Source of the DNA: Aquimarina sp. AU474
GTDB taxonomy: Bacteria > Bacteroidota > Bacteroidia > Flavobacteriales > Flavobacteriaceae
NCBI RefSeq assembly: GCF_900312815.1
Contig: NZ_OMPE01000007.1
Coordinates: 248,001-312,000 of the forward strand
Length of the DNA stretch: 64,000 bases
Reading direction: 5' to 3'
The position numbers and the translations under genes were made by a program. Position 1 is the stretch's first letter; each line of letters opens with the position of its first letter. The notes under the pieces were generated by a model, which saw only the letters and a program-made list of their open reading frames with translations, ran no database searches and had not been told where the DNA came from. Shown here piece after piece: positions 35,051-42,596 of this stretch.

Positions 35051-36685
35051 TTGAAATACTATCATCTTTTCTACATAATTCGCTACTTAACAACACTTTA
35101 CTTGTTCTTTACTTTAACATCTTGTTCAAAAAGCAACAATGAAGGTAAAGATCATTTGGTATTTAGGTATAATCAATATGAGAATGTAAGTTCGTTAGAC
35201 CCCGCATTTGCACGTGATGTAGCTAATATTTGGTCTACAAATCAATTATTTAATGGGCTTGTACAATTAGATGATTCTTTACACATTATACCAGATATCG
35301 CCAAACGTTGGGAAATCTCGGAAGATGGACTGCACTATACATTCATTTTAAGAAATGATGTGAAATTTCATAAACACCCACAATTTAAGAGTGTAGATAG
35401 CACTAGAAGGGTAACAGCAAAAGATTTTACATATAGTTTTAATCGGCTAATCGATCCTAAAGTAGCTTCTCCCGGAAATTGGGTCTTAAAAACTGTTGAA
35501 TCCTATAATGCAGTTAACGATACCATTTTTAAAATCCATCTCAAAAAACCATTTCCCGCATTTTTAGGATTAATGAGTATGCGTTACTGCTCTGTAGTTC
35601 CCAAAGAGGTCGTTACCCATTACGGTAGTGAATTTAGAGCTAACCCAGTAGGTACAGGGCCTTTTAAATTTAAATTATGGGAAGAAAATATAAAGTTGGT
35701 TTTTAGAAAAAATGAATTGTATTTTGAAAAAGATAAAAACGGAAAACAACTCCCCTACCTAGAAGCTGTAGCAATTACATTTTTACCAGATAAACAAAGT
35801 GAGTTTTTACAATTTGCCAAAGGAAAAATTGACTTACTTAATAGCTTAGACGCGTCATATAAAGATGAACTACTCACCCCAATGGGTAAACTAAGAGATG
35901 CCTATAAAGATCGAGTTAATATTAGCAAAGGACCTTATTTAAACTCTGAATATCTAGGGTTTTACCTAGACACCGAAAAAGAAGAGATTAAATCAAGCTT
36001 GCTGCGCAAAGCAGTAAACCATGGGTTCGATAGAGTTAAAATGATCACCTATCTTAAAAACGGTATCGGTATGCCTGCTATAAATGGGTTTATCCCCAAA
36101 GGCATACCAGGGTATAACAATATAAAGGGTTACGATTACAATCCCGAAAAATCGAGACAATTAGTAGAAGCATACAAAAAAGAAACTGGTGATAATGAGC
36201 CTACTATTAGGATTGCTACCGATGCCAATTACCAAAGTATTTGCGAGTATATACAACGCGAGCTAGAAAAAATCGGAATCAATATTGTAGTAGATGTGAT
36301 GCCATCATCTACTATTCGCCAAAAAAAATGGGCTGGTAAATTAGATACTTTTAGAGCCAGTTGGATTGCTGATTACCCAGATGCCGAAAACTTTTTATCG
36401 CCATACTATAGCAAAAACCATACGCCTAACGGCCCCAACTATACGCATTTTAAAAATGAAACTTTTGATAAGTTGTACGAAGAAAGTTTTTTGATTACCG
36501 ATACCAAAATACGAGAACAACATTATGCAAAAATGGATTCGATCATTGTAGCCCACGCCCCTATAGTACCGCTCTACTATGACGAGGTTGTAAGGTTTAC
36601 ACAAAAAAACGTAAGAGGATTAACCAATAACCCTCAAAACTTTTTGATTCTAAAAAGAGTGTGGAAAGAGAAAAAAGTGAATTAA
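35051..36685 (+). CDS. Oligopeptide-type ABC transporter substrate-binding lipoprotein
   Basis: A 544-residue extracytoplasmic binding protein of the SBP_bac_5 family (OppA/DppA-like). The lipobox is LTSC followed by SKSN. Typical features are SLDPAFARDVANIWSTNQLFNGL, YTFILRNDVKFHKHP, VTAKDFTYSFNRLIDP, NPVGTGPFKFKLWEEN and ADYPDAENFLSPYYS. No ATG is available in frame, so TTG at 35051 is taken as the start. No permease or ATPase genes adjoin it, so its partners must be elsewhere. Peptides are the likely ligand, by family only. Confidence 0.9.
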   Translation: MKYYHLFYIIRYLTTLYLFFTLTSCSKSNNEGKDHLVFRYNQYENVSSLDPAFARDVANIWSTNQLFNGLVQLDDSLHIIPDIAKRWEISEDGLHYTFILRNDVKFHKHPQFKSVDSTRRVTAKDFTYSFNRLIDPKVASPGNWVLKTVESYNAVNDTIFKIHLKKPFPAFLGLMSMRYCSVVPKEVVTHYGSEFRANPVGTGPFKFKLWEENIKLVFRKNELYFEKDKNGKQLPYLEAVAITFLPDKQSEFLQFAKGKIDLLNSLDASYKDELLTPMGKLRDAYKDRVNISKGPYLNSEYLGFYLDTEKEEIKSSLLRKAVNHGFDRVKMITYLKNGIGMPAINGFIPKGIPGYNNIKGYDYNPEKSRQLVEAYKKETGDNEPTIRIATDANYQSICEYIQRELEKIGINIVVDVMPSSTIRQKKWAGKLDTFRASWIADYPDAENFLSPYYSKNHTPNGPNYTHFKNETFDKLYEESFLITDTKIREQHYAKMDSIIVAHAPIVPLYYDEVVRFTQKNVRGLTNNPQNFLILKRVWKEKKVN

Positions 36686-37857
36686 TCGCTTTTTCTCCAA
36701 TTTTTAGTTTCTTCAAAAACGTGTTCTAAAATTGCCTTGTCCTGCTCTGTAAACTCTTCTTTTCTTCTAGACATCACTACTTTGGCTACCTCAAAAGCTT
36801 TTTTGGTAAGAAAGGTTGTAAAACCACCACTACCTCCCCAACTATAACTAGGAATAAAATTACGCGGAAAACCGCCACCAAAAATATTGGCATTCACCCC
36901 CACTACAGTACCGGTATTAAACATGGTATTGATCCCGCATTTTGAGTGATCCCCCATCATCAAACCACAAAACTGCAATCCGGTTTTTGCAAAACCTTCA
37001 GTTTCGTAACTCCACAGGCGTACAGGAGCATAATTATTTTTAAGATTCGAGGTATTAGTATCTGCGCCTAGATTACACCACTCTCCTAGTACTGTATTAC
37101 CAATGAAACCATCATGCCCTTTATTAGAGTACCCAAATAGCACAGAGTTGTTTACCTCACCTCCAACTTTGGAGTACGGTCCAACTGTAGTCCCCCCATA
37201 TATCTTTGCTCCCATTTTTATAGTAGCATGATCACACAAAGCAAAAGGACCGCGTATAATACTACCTTCCATAATCTCTGCATCTTTACCAATATATATA
37301 GGACCATTACTTGCATTAAGAATCGTAAATTCTAATGTCGCTCCTTCTTCTATAAAAACATTATCAGGAGCAATTACTTTATTACTATCCGGTATAGGTT
37401 GGCTTTCTCTTCCTTGGGTCAATAACTCAAAATCCTGACGGATCGCCTCATCATTTTTAGAGAATATGTCCCATGTATTTTTAACTGTAAGCACATCTTG
37501 ATCAAGGGTGATAATATCATAGGTATCAAAGTCTACTTCTTCACCTTTTTTTACATAAAAAGCAATAGGCTCATCCTTATCAAAAACAGCTTGATTTGGC
37601 GCTAGCGATTTAACAATTTTAACAAGATTTTTGGAGGGCAAATACGATGCATTGATCATAATATTATCTTCCAATTCCACCATCGGGAACTTTTCACTCA
37701 AATACTCTTCGGTAACGGTAGAGGTAGTATAGCCTAAGTATTTCTCCCATTTCTCACGTATGGTAAGCACACCTATTCGTATATCTGCTACTGGCCGTGT
37801 ATAAGTAAAAGGAAGTAGTGCTTTGCGTGAAGCCCCATCAAAAAGAATATAGTTCAT
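36682..37857 (-). CDS. GlmU-like protein: nucleotidyltransferase-like domain plus left-handed beta-helix
   Basis: A 391-residue protein started at MNYILFDG; the in-frame ATG 33 bp upstream is less likely. The N-terminal part (about 1-180) resembles the GlmU N-terminal-like family (LLPFTYTRPVADIRIG). The C-terminal part is a hexapeptide-repeat helix (IYIGKDAEIMEGSIIRGP, GEWCNLGADTNTSNLKNNYAPV, GINTMFNTGTVVGV) as in sugar-nucleotide acyl- and uridylyltransferases. It is distinct from true GlmU, and its substrate is not known. Its 3' end overlaps the convergent SBP gene by four bases. Confidence 0.87.
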   Translation of the reverse strand: MNYILFDGASRKALLPFTYTRPVADIRIGVLTIREKWEKYLGYTTSTVTEEYLSEKFPMVELEDNIMINASYLPSKNLVKIVKSLAPNQAVFDKDEPIAFYVKKGEEVDFDTYDIITLDQDVLTVKNTWDIFSKNDEAIRQDFELLTQGRESQPIPDSNKVIAPDNVFIEEGATLEFTILNASNGPIYIGKDAEIMEGSIIRGPFALCDHATIKMGAKIYGGTTVGPYSKVGGEVNNSVLFGYSNKGHDGFIGNTVLGEWCNLGADTNTSNLKNNYAPVRLWSYETEGFAKTGLQFCGLMMGDHSKCGINTMFNTGTVVGVNANIFGGGFPRNFIPSYSWGGSGGFTTFLTKKAFEVAKVVMSRRKEEFTEQDKAILEHVFEETKNWRKSD

Positions 37858-37979
37858 TGGTATATTTTCTTTTATTTTGTTGATTTTCAATTAACAAGTT
37901 TAACTAAAATTCAGGCAAAATTACTACAATTTTACCAGTCATTCATTTTCTTTGTCTTCCCAAAGAAGATGAATCAAAG

Positions 37980-38065
37980 TTAGGTTTAAGAAATTTACGT
38001 TAGTAAGAGTGATTTTCGACAGAAAATCGCATCGAAGACAAGTAAATTTTCAACCAAAAGCCTAA
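37980..38065. repeat. Nested imperfect inverted repeat (possible REP- or MITE-like element)
   Basis: Three stems nest in 86 bp: TTAGG..TT with AA..CCTAA (37980-37987 and 38056-38065), AAATTTAC (37991-37998) with GTAAATTT (38042-38049), and GATTTTC (38011-38017) with GAAAATC (38022-38028). The rest of 37858-38231 contains no gene. Such palindromic intergenic elements are often present in many genomic copies, but only one is seen here. Confidence 0.5.
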
Positions 38066-38186
38066 TTGCAATACAATTTTTCTTCGTTTCACCGCAAAAA
38101 AAACAACTCCATCTGATGGCTTTTTGAAACGTAATACCTTAGCATTTTCACAAAACAAGCTATGTTATTTAAGATATAAAAATAAA

Positions 38187-38213
38187 AAAAGCCTTTCATA
38201 AAGAAAGGCTTTT
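38187..38213 (-). terminator. Intrinsic terminator of rpmE2
   Basis: AAAAGCCTTTC (38187-38197) pairs perfectly with GAAAGGCTTTT (38203-38213) around a five-base loop. On the minus strand a run of seven T follows. It is 18 bp beyond the L31 stop. Confidence 0.9.
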
Positions 38214-38231
38214 ATAGATTGTATCACCAAA

Positions 38232-38483
38232 TTATTTTTTGAACTTGGCGTATTTGTTTTTGAACTTGTCGATACGTCCTGCAGTATCGATAAGTTTTGA
38301 TTTACCAGTATAGAAAGGATGAGAACTTCTAGAAATTTCTAATTTAACTAGCGGATACTCTACACCATCAACATCGATAGTCTCTTTTGTATTCGCAGTA
38401 GACTTAGTTAAAAAAACCTCATCGTTAGACATATCTTTAAAAGCTACTAATCTATAATTTTCTGGGTGAATACCTTTTCTCAT
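38232..38483 (-). CDS. rpmE2: 50S ribosomal protein L31, type B
   Basis: An 83-residue L31. The N terminus [20 protein letters not shown] and the [21 protein letters not shown] segment are typical. It lacks the zinc-binding cysteine cluster of the C+ form, so it is the cysteine-free type B form. It has its own promoter (38511-38539) and terminator. Confidence 0.96.
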   Translation of the reverse strand: MRKGIHPENYRLVAFKDMSNDEVFLTKSTANTKETIDVDGVEYPLVKLEISRSSHPFYTGKSKLIDTAGRIDKFKNKYAKFKK

Positions 38484-38510
38484 TGTTTAATCTTTTCTTT
38501 TTTCGAGCTG

Positions 38511-38539
38511 CAAATTTACAACTAATTTCTTAATTGCAA
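38511..38539 (-). promoter_or_regulatory. rpmE2 promoter
   Basis: On the minus strand TTG (38537-38539), an 18-bp spacer and TAAATTTG (38511-38518) lie about 28 bp before the L31 ATG, a good match to the Bacteroidetes consensus. Confidence 0.8.
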
Positions 38540-38615
38540 AATATTTTTTACAATTATAATGTGTTTGAAAAATTTGTGATAGTAAGCAAACGGTACTTAC
38601 TAAATGATATAAGTA

Positions 38616-39116
38616 TTAATCATTAGTATTATCACCTTGATCACCAACCCCATCATCGCTGCCACAACCACATGCGACTCTTATTAACCATCCAATAGGG
38701 TCATTATCACTAGAATCAGCTAAAGTGCAACAACCATCTGTATCTTCCTTACTAGCTCCAGTGGTATCTATCCTTAAATATTCAAATTGATTTGCGATAG
38801 CAAAAAATTCATCTTCAGTAAGATTTAATTCTAGAATTTTATAATAAACATTCAAAAATGATTGAGTCTGGTCTCCCAAAAATTCTTGTAATAACTCTTC
38901 TAAGTCGTCCAAATCTCCCGTAACCGATTTCTGAGCTATTTCACTTATAAGAACTTGATACTTACCTGTTTTGATAGCACTTTTATTAAATTCAATTATA
39001 GCATGCTTAACCAAATTTTCTTTCTCCGCTTGCGATATTTCATTAACATCATTTTTTGAACAAGATGATATGCCCAGTAGTGCAATCGCGCTTATAAAAA
39101 GTAATAGTTTTTTCAT
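38616..39116 (-). CDS. Lipoprotein with a C-terminal cysteine-rich tail
   Basis: A 166-residue protein started at MKKLLLFISAIALLGISSCSKND, giving a clean lipobox (Cys19); an in-frame ATG lies 54 bp further upstream. The middle (about 25-120) is helical and acidic, with LVKHAIIEFNKSA and DDLEELLQEFLGDQTQSFLNVYY. The last 40 residues hold four cysteines in a CC...CGC pattern (DGCCTLADSS, then VACGCGSDDG) followed by a Gly/Asp tail. No family was recognised. The arrangement of a structured leader-like part and a Cys-rich end deserves comparison with peptide precursors, but it has a lipoprotein signal. Confidence 0.7.
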   Translation of the reverse strand: MKKLLLFISAIALLGISSCSKNDVNEISQAEKENLVKHAIIEFNKSAIKTGKYQVLISEIAQKSVTGDLDDLEELLQEFLGDQTQSFLNVYYKILELNLTEDEFFAIANQFEYLRIDTTGASKEDTDGCCTLADSSDNDPIGWLIRVACGCGSDDGVGDQGDNTND

Positions 39117-39451
39117 AAATAAGAGTTTTGTTAATATATTTTTATACAAATTTAAAATCGGGGTGAACAATTTTTAAAAAATTTAGGTGTCTTTTTATAA
39201 AAACTTAAGCTTTTACACCTTTAAAACACATAATATCAACTATTTAATACTCCATCCTTCATATTAGCGTTTCCCCTTATTTTACGCCTGTTGACACCAT
39301 ATCTTGTGTACGGAAAAACCGTAAACATTTGATAAATATACGATAAAAATATGAAATAACCCGATAAAGTGCTATTTTTAAACTATCTGTAACATTTTAG
39401 TATATTTGTGGACTAACTGTTAAATAATTGGAAAAAACATAATAGTAATAT
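39117..39451. other. 335-bp spacer before the DUF4199 cluster
   Basis: No gene is seen. An AGGTGT (39185-39190) and ACACCT (39215-39220) inverted repeat encloses a near-palindrome around CTTAAG. Another small stem (ACGG-aaaaa-CCGT) lies near 39310-39325. The right end carries the promoter of the first DUF4199 gene. Confidence 0.5.
39401..39408 (+). promoter_or_regulatory. -7 box of the first DUF4199 gene
   Basis: TATATTTG at 39401-39408 is a perfect -7 box; it is preceded by TGTAACATTTTAG, which recurs almost unchanged before the paralogue at 46615. A good TTG -33 is lacking here. It is 44 bp before the ATG. Confidence 0.6.
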
Positions 39452-39982
39452 ATGGGAGAAACTACTATTTCTGCGAAAAAACATATTTTAACTTATGGCA
39501 TTGTTTTAGGGTCATTATCCATTATTTATAATATCATCCTTTATGTTACGGATAATATAACTGGGGAAAACTGGATAAAACCGTTTATTAACTTGACAAT
39601 TCTTATTACTGTTATTTCTTACGGTATATTTAGTTTTAAGTTAGCGAATGAGGGAGTTTTGAAATTAAGACAAGCATTAAAAATTGGGCTTGGTATTGCA
39701 ATTGTTGGTGGGATAATTCCCTTTGCGTGGCAATTTTTACTTATGAATTTTATAGAACCCGATATGATAAATCAAATATTAGGCATCAGAAAAGAGGCCA
39801 TTTTAAGAAATAATCCGACCATTTCTTCTGAAAAATTGAACCAAAGTTTGGTACTAACAAAACGATTCAGTTCTTCGTATATGATTTCTCTATTTTCTTT
39901 AATTTCTAATTTATTTTTTGGTTCCTTAACGGCTCTTTTAGCTGGAGCCATCATGCAAAGAAATCCTGATCCGTTTGAGTAG
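39452..39982 (+). CDS. DUF4199 membrane protein, copy 1
   Basis: A 176-residue protein with four predicted membrane helices. The family pattern is a short basic N terminus (ISAKKHILTYGIVLG), a central ALKIGLGIAIVGGIIPFAWQFLL helix, a loop with IEPDMINQI, and a closing helix ending in ALLAGAIMQRNPDPFE. DUF4199 proteins are common in Bacteroidetes and have no known function. It is first of the tandem array. Its last codons begin the direct repeat shared with copy 3, so the two C termini (NPDPFE) match. Confidence 0.88.
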   Translation: MGETTISAKKHILTYGIVLGSLSIIYNIILYVTDNITGENWIKPFINLTILITVISYGIFSFKLANEGVLKLRQALKIGLGIAIVGGIIPFAWQFLLMNFIEPDMINQILGIRKEAILRNNPTISSEKLNQSLVLTKRFSSSYMISLFSLISNLFFGSLTALLAGAIMQRNPDPFE

Positions 39983-40250
39983 CCCTTTTGTAACCGCAAA
40001 ATTTTAATATTGTTACTTATACCAAACCTGTTTTAGTTTATTGATAAAAGAAGAAAGGTATAGGCTTGTTTTCATAATATGCTTTAAAATGTCTATTATT
40101 TCAAGGTGATGTAGCTACTCTAAATCACAGTGTTACCCGGTACAATTTATTTCTATACCCGTAGTTTTCAATGTAAACTATTATGAGTCGATAATTTTAA
40201 ATGTAAATTCGTAATATGAAAGAAACTACCGTCTCTATAAAAAAACATGT
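39944..40250 (+). repeat. 300-bp direct repeat, first copy
   Basis: From the last codons of DUF4199 copy 1 through the whole spacer into the first codons of copy 2. It is nearly identical (by eye well above 90%) to 41238-41544, which spans the ends of copies 3 and 4. It includes a decayed AraC-gene fragment. It marks a recent duplication of about 1.29 kb. Confidence 0.9.
40013..40125 (-). pseudogene. Decayed 3' end of an AraC-family regulator gene, first copy
   Basis: The minus strand can be read LYLSSFINKLKQV, against LYPSSFINKLKQVE at the C terminus of the intact regulator at 42597-44288. The similarity continues weakly upstream of this point and for about 25 bp beyond the stop codon. No open frame of useful length remains, so this is a relic. 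Confidence 0.75.
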
Positions 40251-40713
40251 TTTAAAGTATGGTGTTATCGTAGGTCTCATATCGATATCCTATATGGTTA
40301 TTCGATATGTTACCAATAATACGCTGACACGTAATTGGATATTATCAATAATTGAATTATCTATATACATTGGAGTAACAATTTTTGGTATTTATAGATA
40401 CAAAATTTTGGCCAATGGTTTTTTAAGACTAGGGCAAGGGTTAAAGATCGGAATGGGTATTATTTTTATTAGTACTTGTATCCAAATACTTTGGGATATT
40501 TTATTCTTTAAACTAATAGCGCCAGATATACTGGATAAATTAATTGGATTACCCAAAGACATCACAACAGTTAAACATTATAGATTTGGCAGAAAATTTG
40601 ATTTTTTATTTACGGTATCCCTTGGTAAATTAATTGCTAATGTAGTTTTAGGTTTTGTTGTTTCTCTAATTAGTGCTGTTATCATGCAAAAAAAACAAGT
40701 TTATAAAAAATGA
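40216..40713 (+). CDS. DUF4199 membrane protein, copy 2
   Basis: 165 residues, four membrane helices. It is closest to copy 3: both contain IELSIYIG, FGIY.YK, IQILWDI, LAPDILD-like (IAPDILDKLIGL) and YRFGRKFDFLF. The first 33 bases of the gene are identical to those of copy 5 (42053), although the rest differs, suggesting exchange between copies. Function unknown. Confidence 0.86.
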   Translation: MKETTVSIKKHVLKYGVIVGLISISYMVIRYVTNNTLTRNWILSIIELSIYIGVTIFGIYRYKILANGFLRLGQGLKIGMGIIFISTCIQILWDILFFKLIAPDILDKLIGLPKDITTVKHYRFGRKFDFLFTVSLGKLIANVVLGFVVSLISAVIMQKKQVYKK

Positions 40714-40777
40714 GTTAATTTATACTCAGCAGATAATTTCGTAATAAACTAGTGCATTTAAAACGTACTTTTATCGT

Positions 40778-41275
40778 ATGAAGAAAACTACTATTTCTAC
40801 TAAAAAACATGTGCTTAAACATGGTTTTATTCTTGGAGTCATGTGGGTAGTTTATGGCTTCATTCGACATTTAACTAATAATATCACAACGAATAATTGG
40901 GCGCTATCTTTAATTGAATTATCCATATACATTGGAGCAATTGTTTTTGGAATCTACACATATAAATCTTTAAATAATGGGTTCTTAAAACTAGGACAGG
41001 CATTAAAAGTAGGATTGGGAATTGTTTTAATCAGTACAGGTATTCAAATATTATGGGATATTATTTTATTCAAAATTCTAGCGCCTGATATATTAGATCA
41101 ATTGATTAATCTAAATAAAAATAATTCAGCTGATAAGACCTATCGATTTGGAAGAAAAAATGATTTCTTATTCAGTGTTTCTCTTGGTAAACTAATAGGC
41201 AATGTCGTGTTAGGTATTATTGTTTCCTTACTTGGTGGTGCCATCCTGCAAAAAAATCCTGATCCGTTTGAGTAG
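40778..41275 (+). CDS. DUF4199 membrane protein, copy 3
   Basis: 165 residues, four membrane helices, strongly similar to copy 2 across its length (for example IELSIYIGAIVFGIYTYK and IQILWDIILFKILAPDILDQL). The C terminus AILQKNPDPFE matches copy 1 because it lies in the 300-bp repeat. It begins 64 bp after copy 2 without an obvious terminator, so the two are probably co-transcribed. Confidence 0.87.
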   Translation: MKKTTISTKKHVLKHGFILGVMWVVYGFIRHLTNNITTNNWALSLIELSIYIGAIVFGIYTYKSLNNGFLKLGQALKVGLGIVLISTGIQILWDIILFKILAPDILDQLINLNKNNSADKTYRFGRKNDFLFSVSLGKLIGNVVLGIIVSLLGGAILQKNPDPFE

Positions 41276-41544
41276 CCCTTTTGTAACCGCAAAATTTTAA
41301 TATTGTTACTTATACCAAACTTGTTTTAATTTATTGATAAAAGAAGAGAGATATAGGCTTGTTTTCATAATATGCTTTAAAATGTCTATTATTTCAAGGT
41401 GATGTAGCTACTCTAAATCACAGTGTTACCCGGTACAATTTATTTCTATACCCCATAGTTTTCAAGGTAAACTATTATGAGTCGATAATTTTAAATGTAA
41501 ATTCGTAATATGAAAGAAAAGACCGTCTCTATAAAAAAGCATAT
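41238..41544 (+). repeat. 300-bp direct repeat, second copy
   Basis: Nearly identical to 39944-40250 with a few substitutions and a single one-base insertion (CCCCATAG for CCCGTAG). It joins the 3' end of DUF4199 copy 3 to the 5' end of copy 4. Confidence 0.9.
41306..41418 (-). pseudogene. Decayed 3' end of an AraC-family regulator gene, second copy
   Basis: Same relic as at 40013-40125. The core CTTGTTTTAATTTATT (41320-41335) is identical in sequence to the 3' end of the intact regulator gene at 42605-42620, and AATAAAAGAAGAG-like bases follow in both. Confidence 0.75.
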
Positions 41545-42016
41545 CATAACCTATGGAGTTGTTTTAGGTATTATAAAAATAATATACGGGCTTATAGGCA
41601 TATATACCGATTATCATTGGAATCATTATGATGATCTCGGTAAGATGGTATCAAGTTTACTTGAACTGTTTTTCTATAGTAGTTTTCTCTCTTTTGGCAT
41701 TTATAAATACAAAATTTTAAATAATAAGCTACTAAGCTTAAAACAAGCACTAAAGATTGGATTAGGTACTATGCTAATTGGTGCATGTATGAGGAGGGTA
41801 TGGAAAATTATTTTATATACAATAATTGATCCCGATTTATTTAATAGACACATTGGATTCCCCGAAGATGTTTCAATAAATCCAGAAGAGTATACATTTG
41901 GTAAAGCATTTGATTACCTCGTTACAGAATCTTTACCTTTACTTATTTTTTATTTAGCTTTAGCAGCTATCATCTCATTGATAAGTGGTGCGATTATGTA
42001 TAAAAGATTGATTTAG
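41510..42016 (+). CDS. DUF4199 membrane protein, copy 4
   Basis: 168 residues, four membrane helices. It forms a subgroup with copy 5, sharing GIYTDYHWNHY-like residues, VSSLLELFFY, IGFPEDVS and an ending ISLISGAIMYKR. The N terminus MKEKTVSIKKHIITYG carries the basic leader common to the array. Function unknown. Confidence 0.86.
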   Translation: MKEKTVSIKKHIITYGVVLGIIKIIYGLIGIYTDYHWNHYDDLGKMVSSLLELFFYSSFLSFGIYKYKILNNKLLSLKQALKIGLGTMLIGACMRRVWKIILYTIIDPDLFNRHIGFPEDVSINPEEYTFGKAFDYLVTESLPLLIFYLALAAIISLISGAIMYKRLI

Positions 42017-42052
42017 GTCTATTATTAACTTGTATAAACGCTGTATGACACT

Positions 42053-42556
42053 ATGAAAGAAACTACCGTCTCTATAAAAAAACATATTATAAAATATGGG
42101 GTTATCCTAGGTATCATATCGGTGCCCTATATGGTTAAAGGTATATATACCGATTATAATTGGCACCACTATAGTCCAGCTGGTAGAAGGGTATCAAGTT
42201 TACTAGAACTATTGTTTTATATCAGCTTTATCTCTTTTGCCATTTACAGATTCAAAAAAATAAACAATAATGTGATCATATTAAAACAAGCACTAATGAT
42301 CGGTGTTGGTAGTATGCTTGTTGGTTTTTTCATCAATAATATTTCCCGTATAATTTTATATACTATAGATTCCAATAGATTAAATCGATTCATTGGATTT
42401 CCTGAAGATGTTTCAACATTGTCAGAAAAATCACATTTTGAAAGAGTATTTTGTAAGTTTGCTGAGCTATTTTTGACAGAGTTAATTTTCTATTTCATTT
42501 TGGGATTAATCATTTCTTTAATTAGCGGTGCAATTATGCATAAAAGATCTCTTTAA
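42053..42556 (+). CDS. DUF4199 membrane protein, copy 5
   Basis: 167 residues, four membrane helices, closest to copy 4 (GIYTDYNWHHY, RVSSLLELLFYISF, IGFPEDVS, SLISGAIMHKR). Its first 33 bases are identical to copy 2. It starts 36 bp after copy 4. The TPR-AraC regulator gene converges from the right, 40 bp away; this arrangement, a DUF4199 gene facing an AraC gene, is the presumed ancestral module. Confidence 0.86.
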   Translation: MKETTVSIKKHIIKYGVILGIISVPYMVKGIYTDYNWHHYSPAGRRVSSLLELLFYISFISFAIYRFKKINNNVIILKQALMIGVGSMLVGFFINNISRIILYTIDSNRLNRFIGFPEDVSTLSEKSHFERVFCKFAELFLTELIFYFILGLIISLISGAIMHKRSL

Positions 42557-42596
42557 AAAACAAATCTTTGAGCTTGCAAAACTTATAACGCATTTC

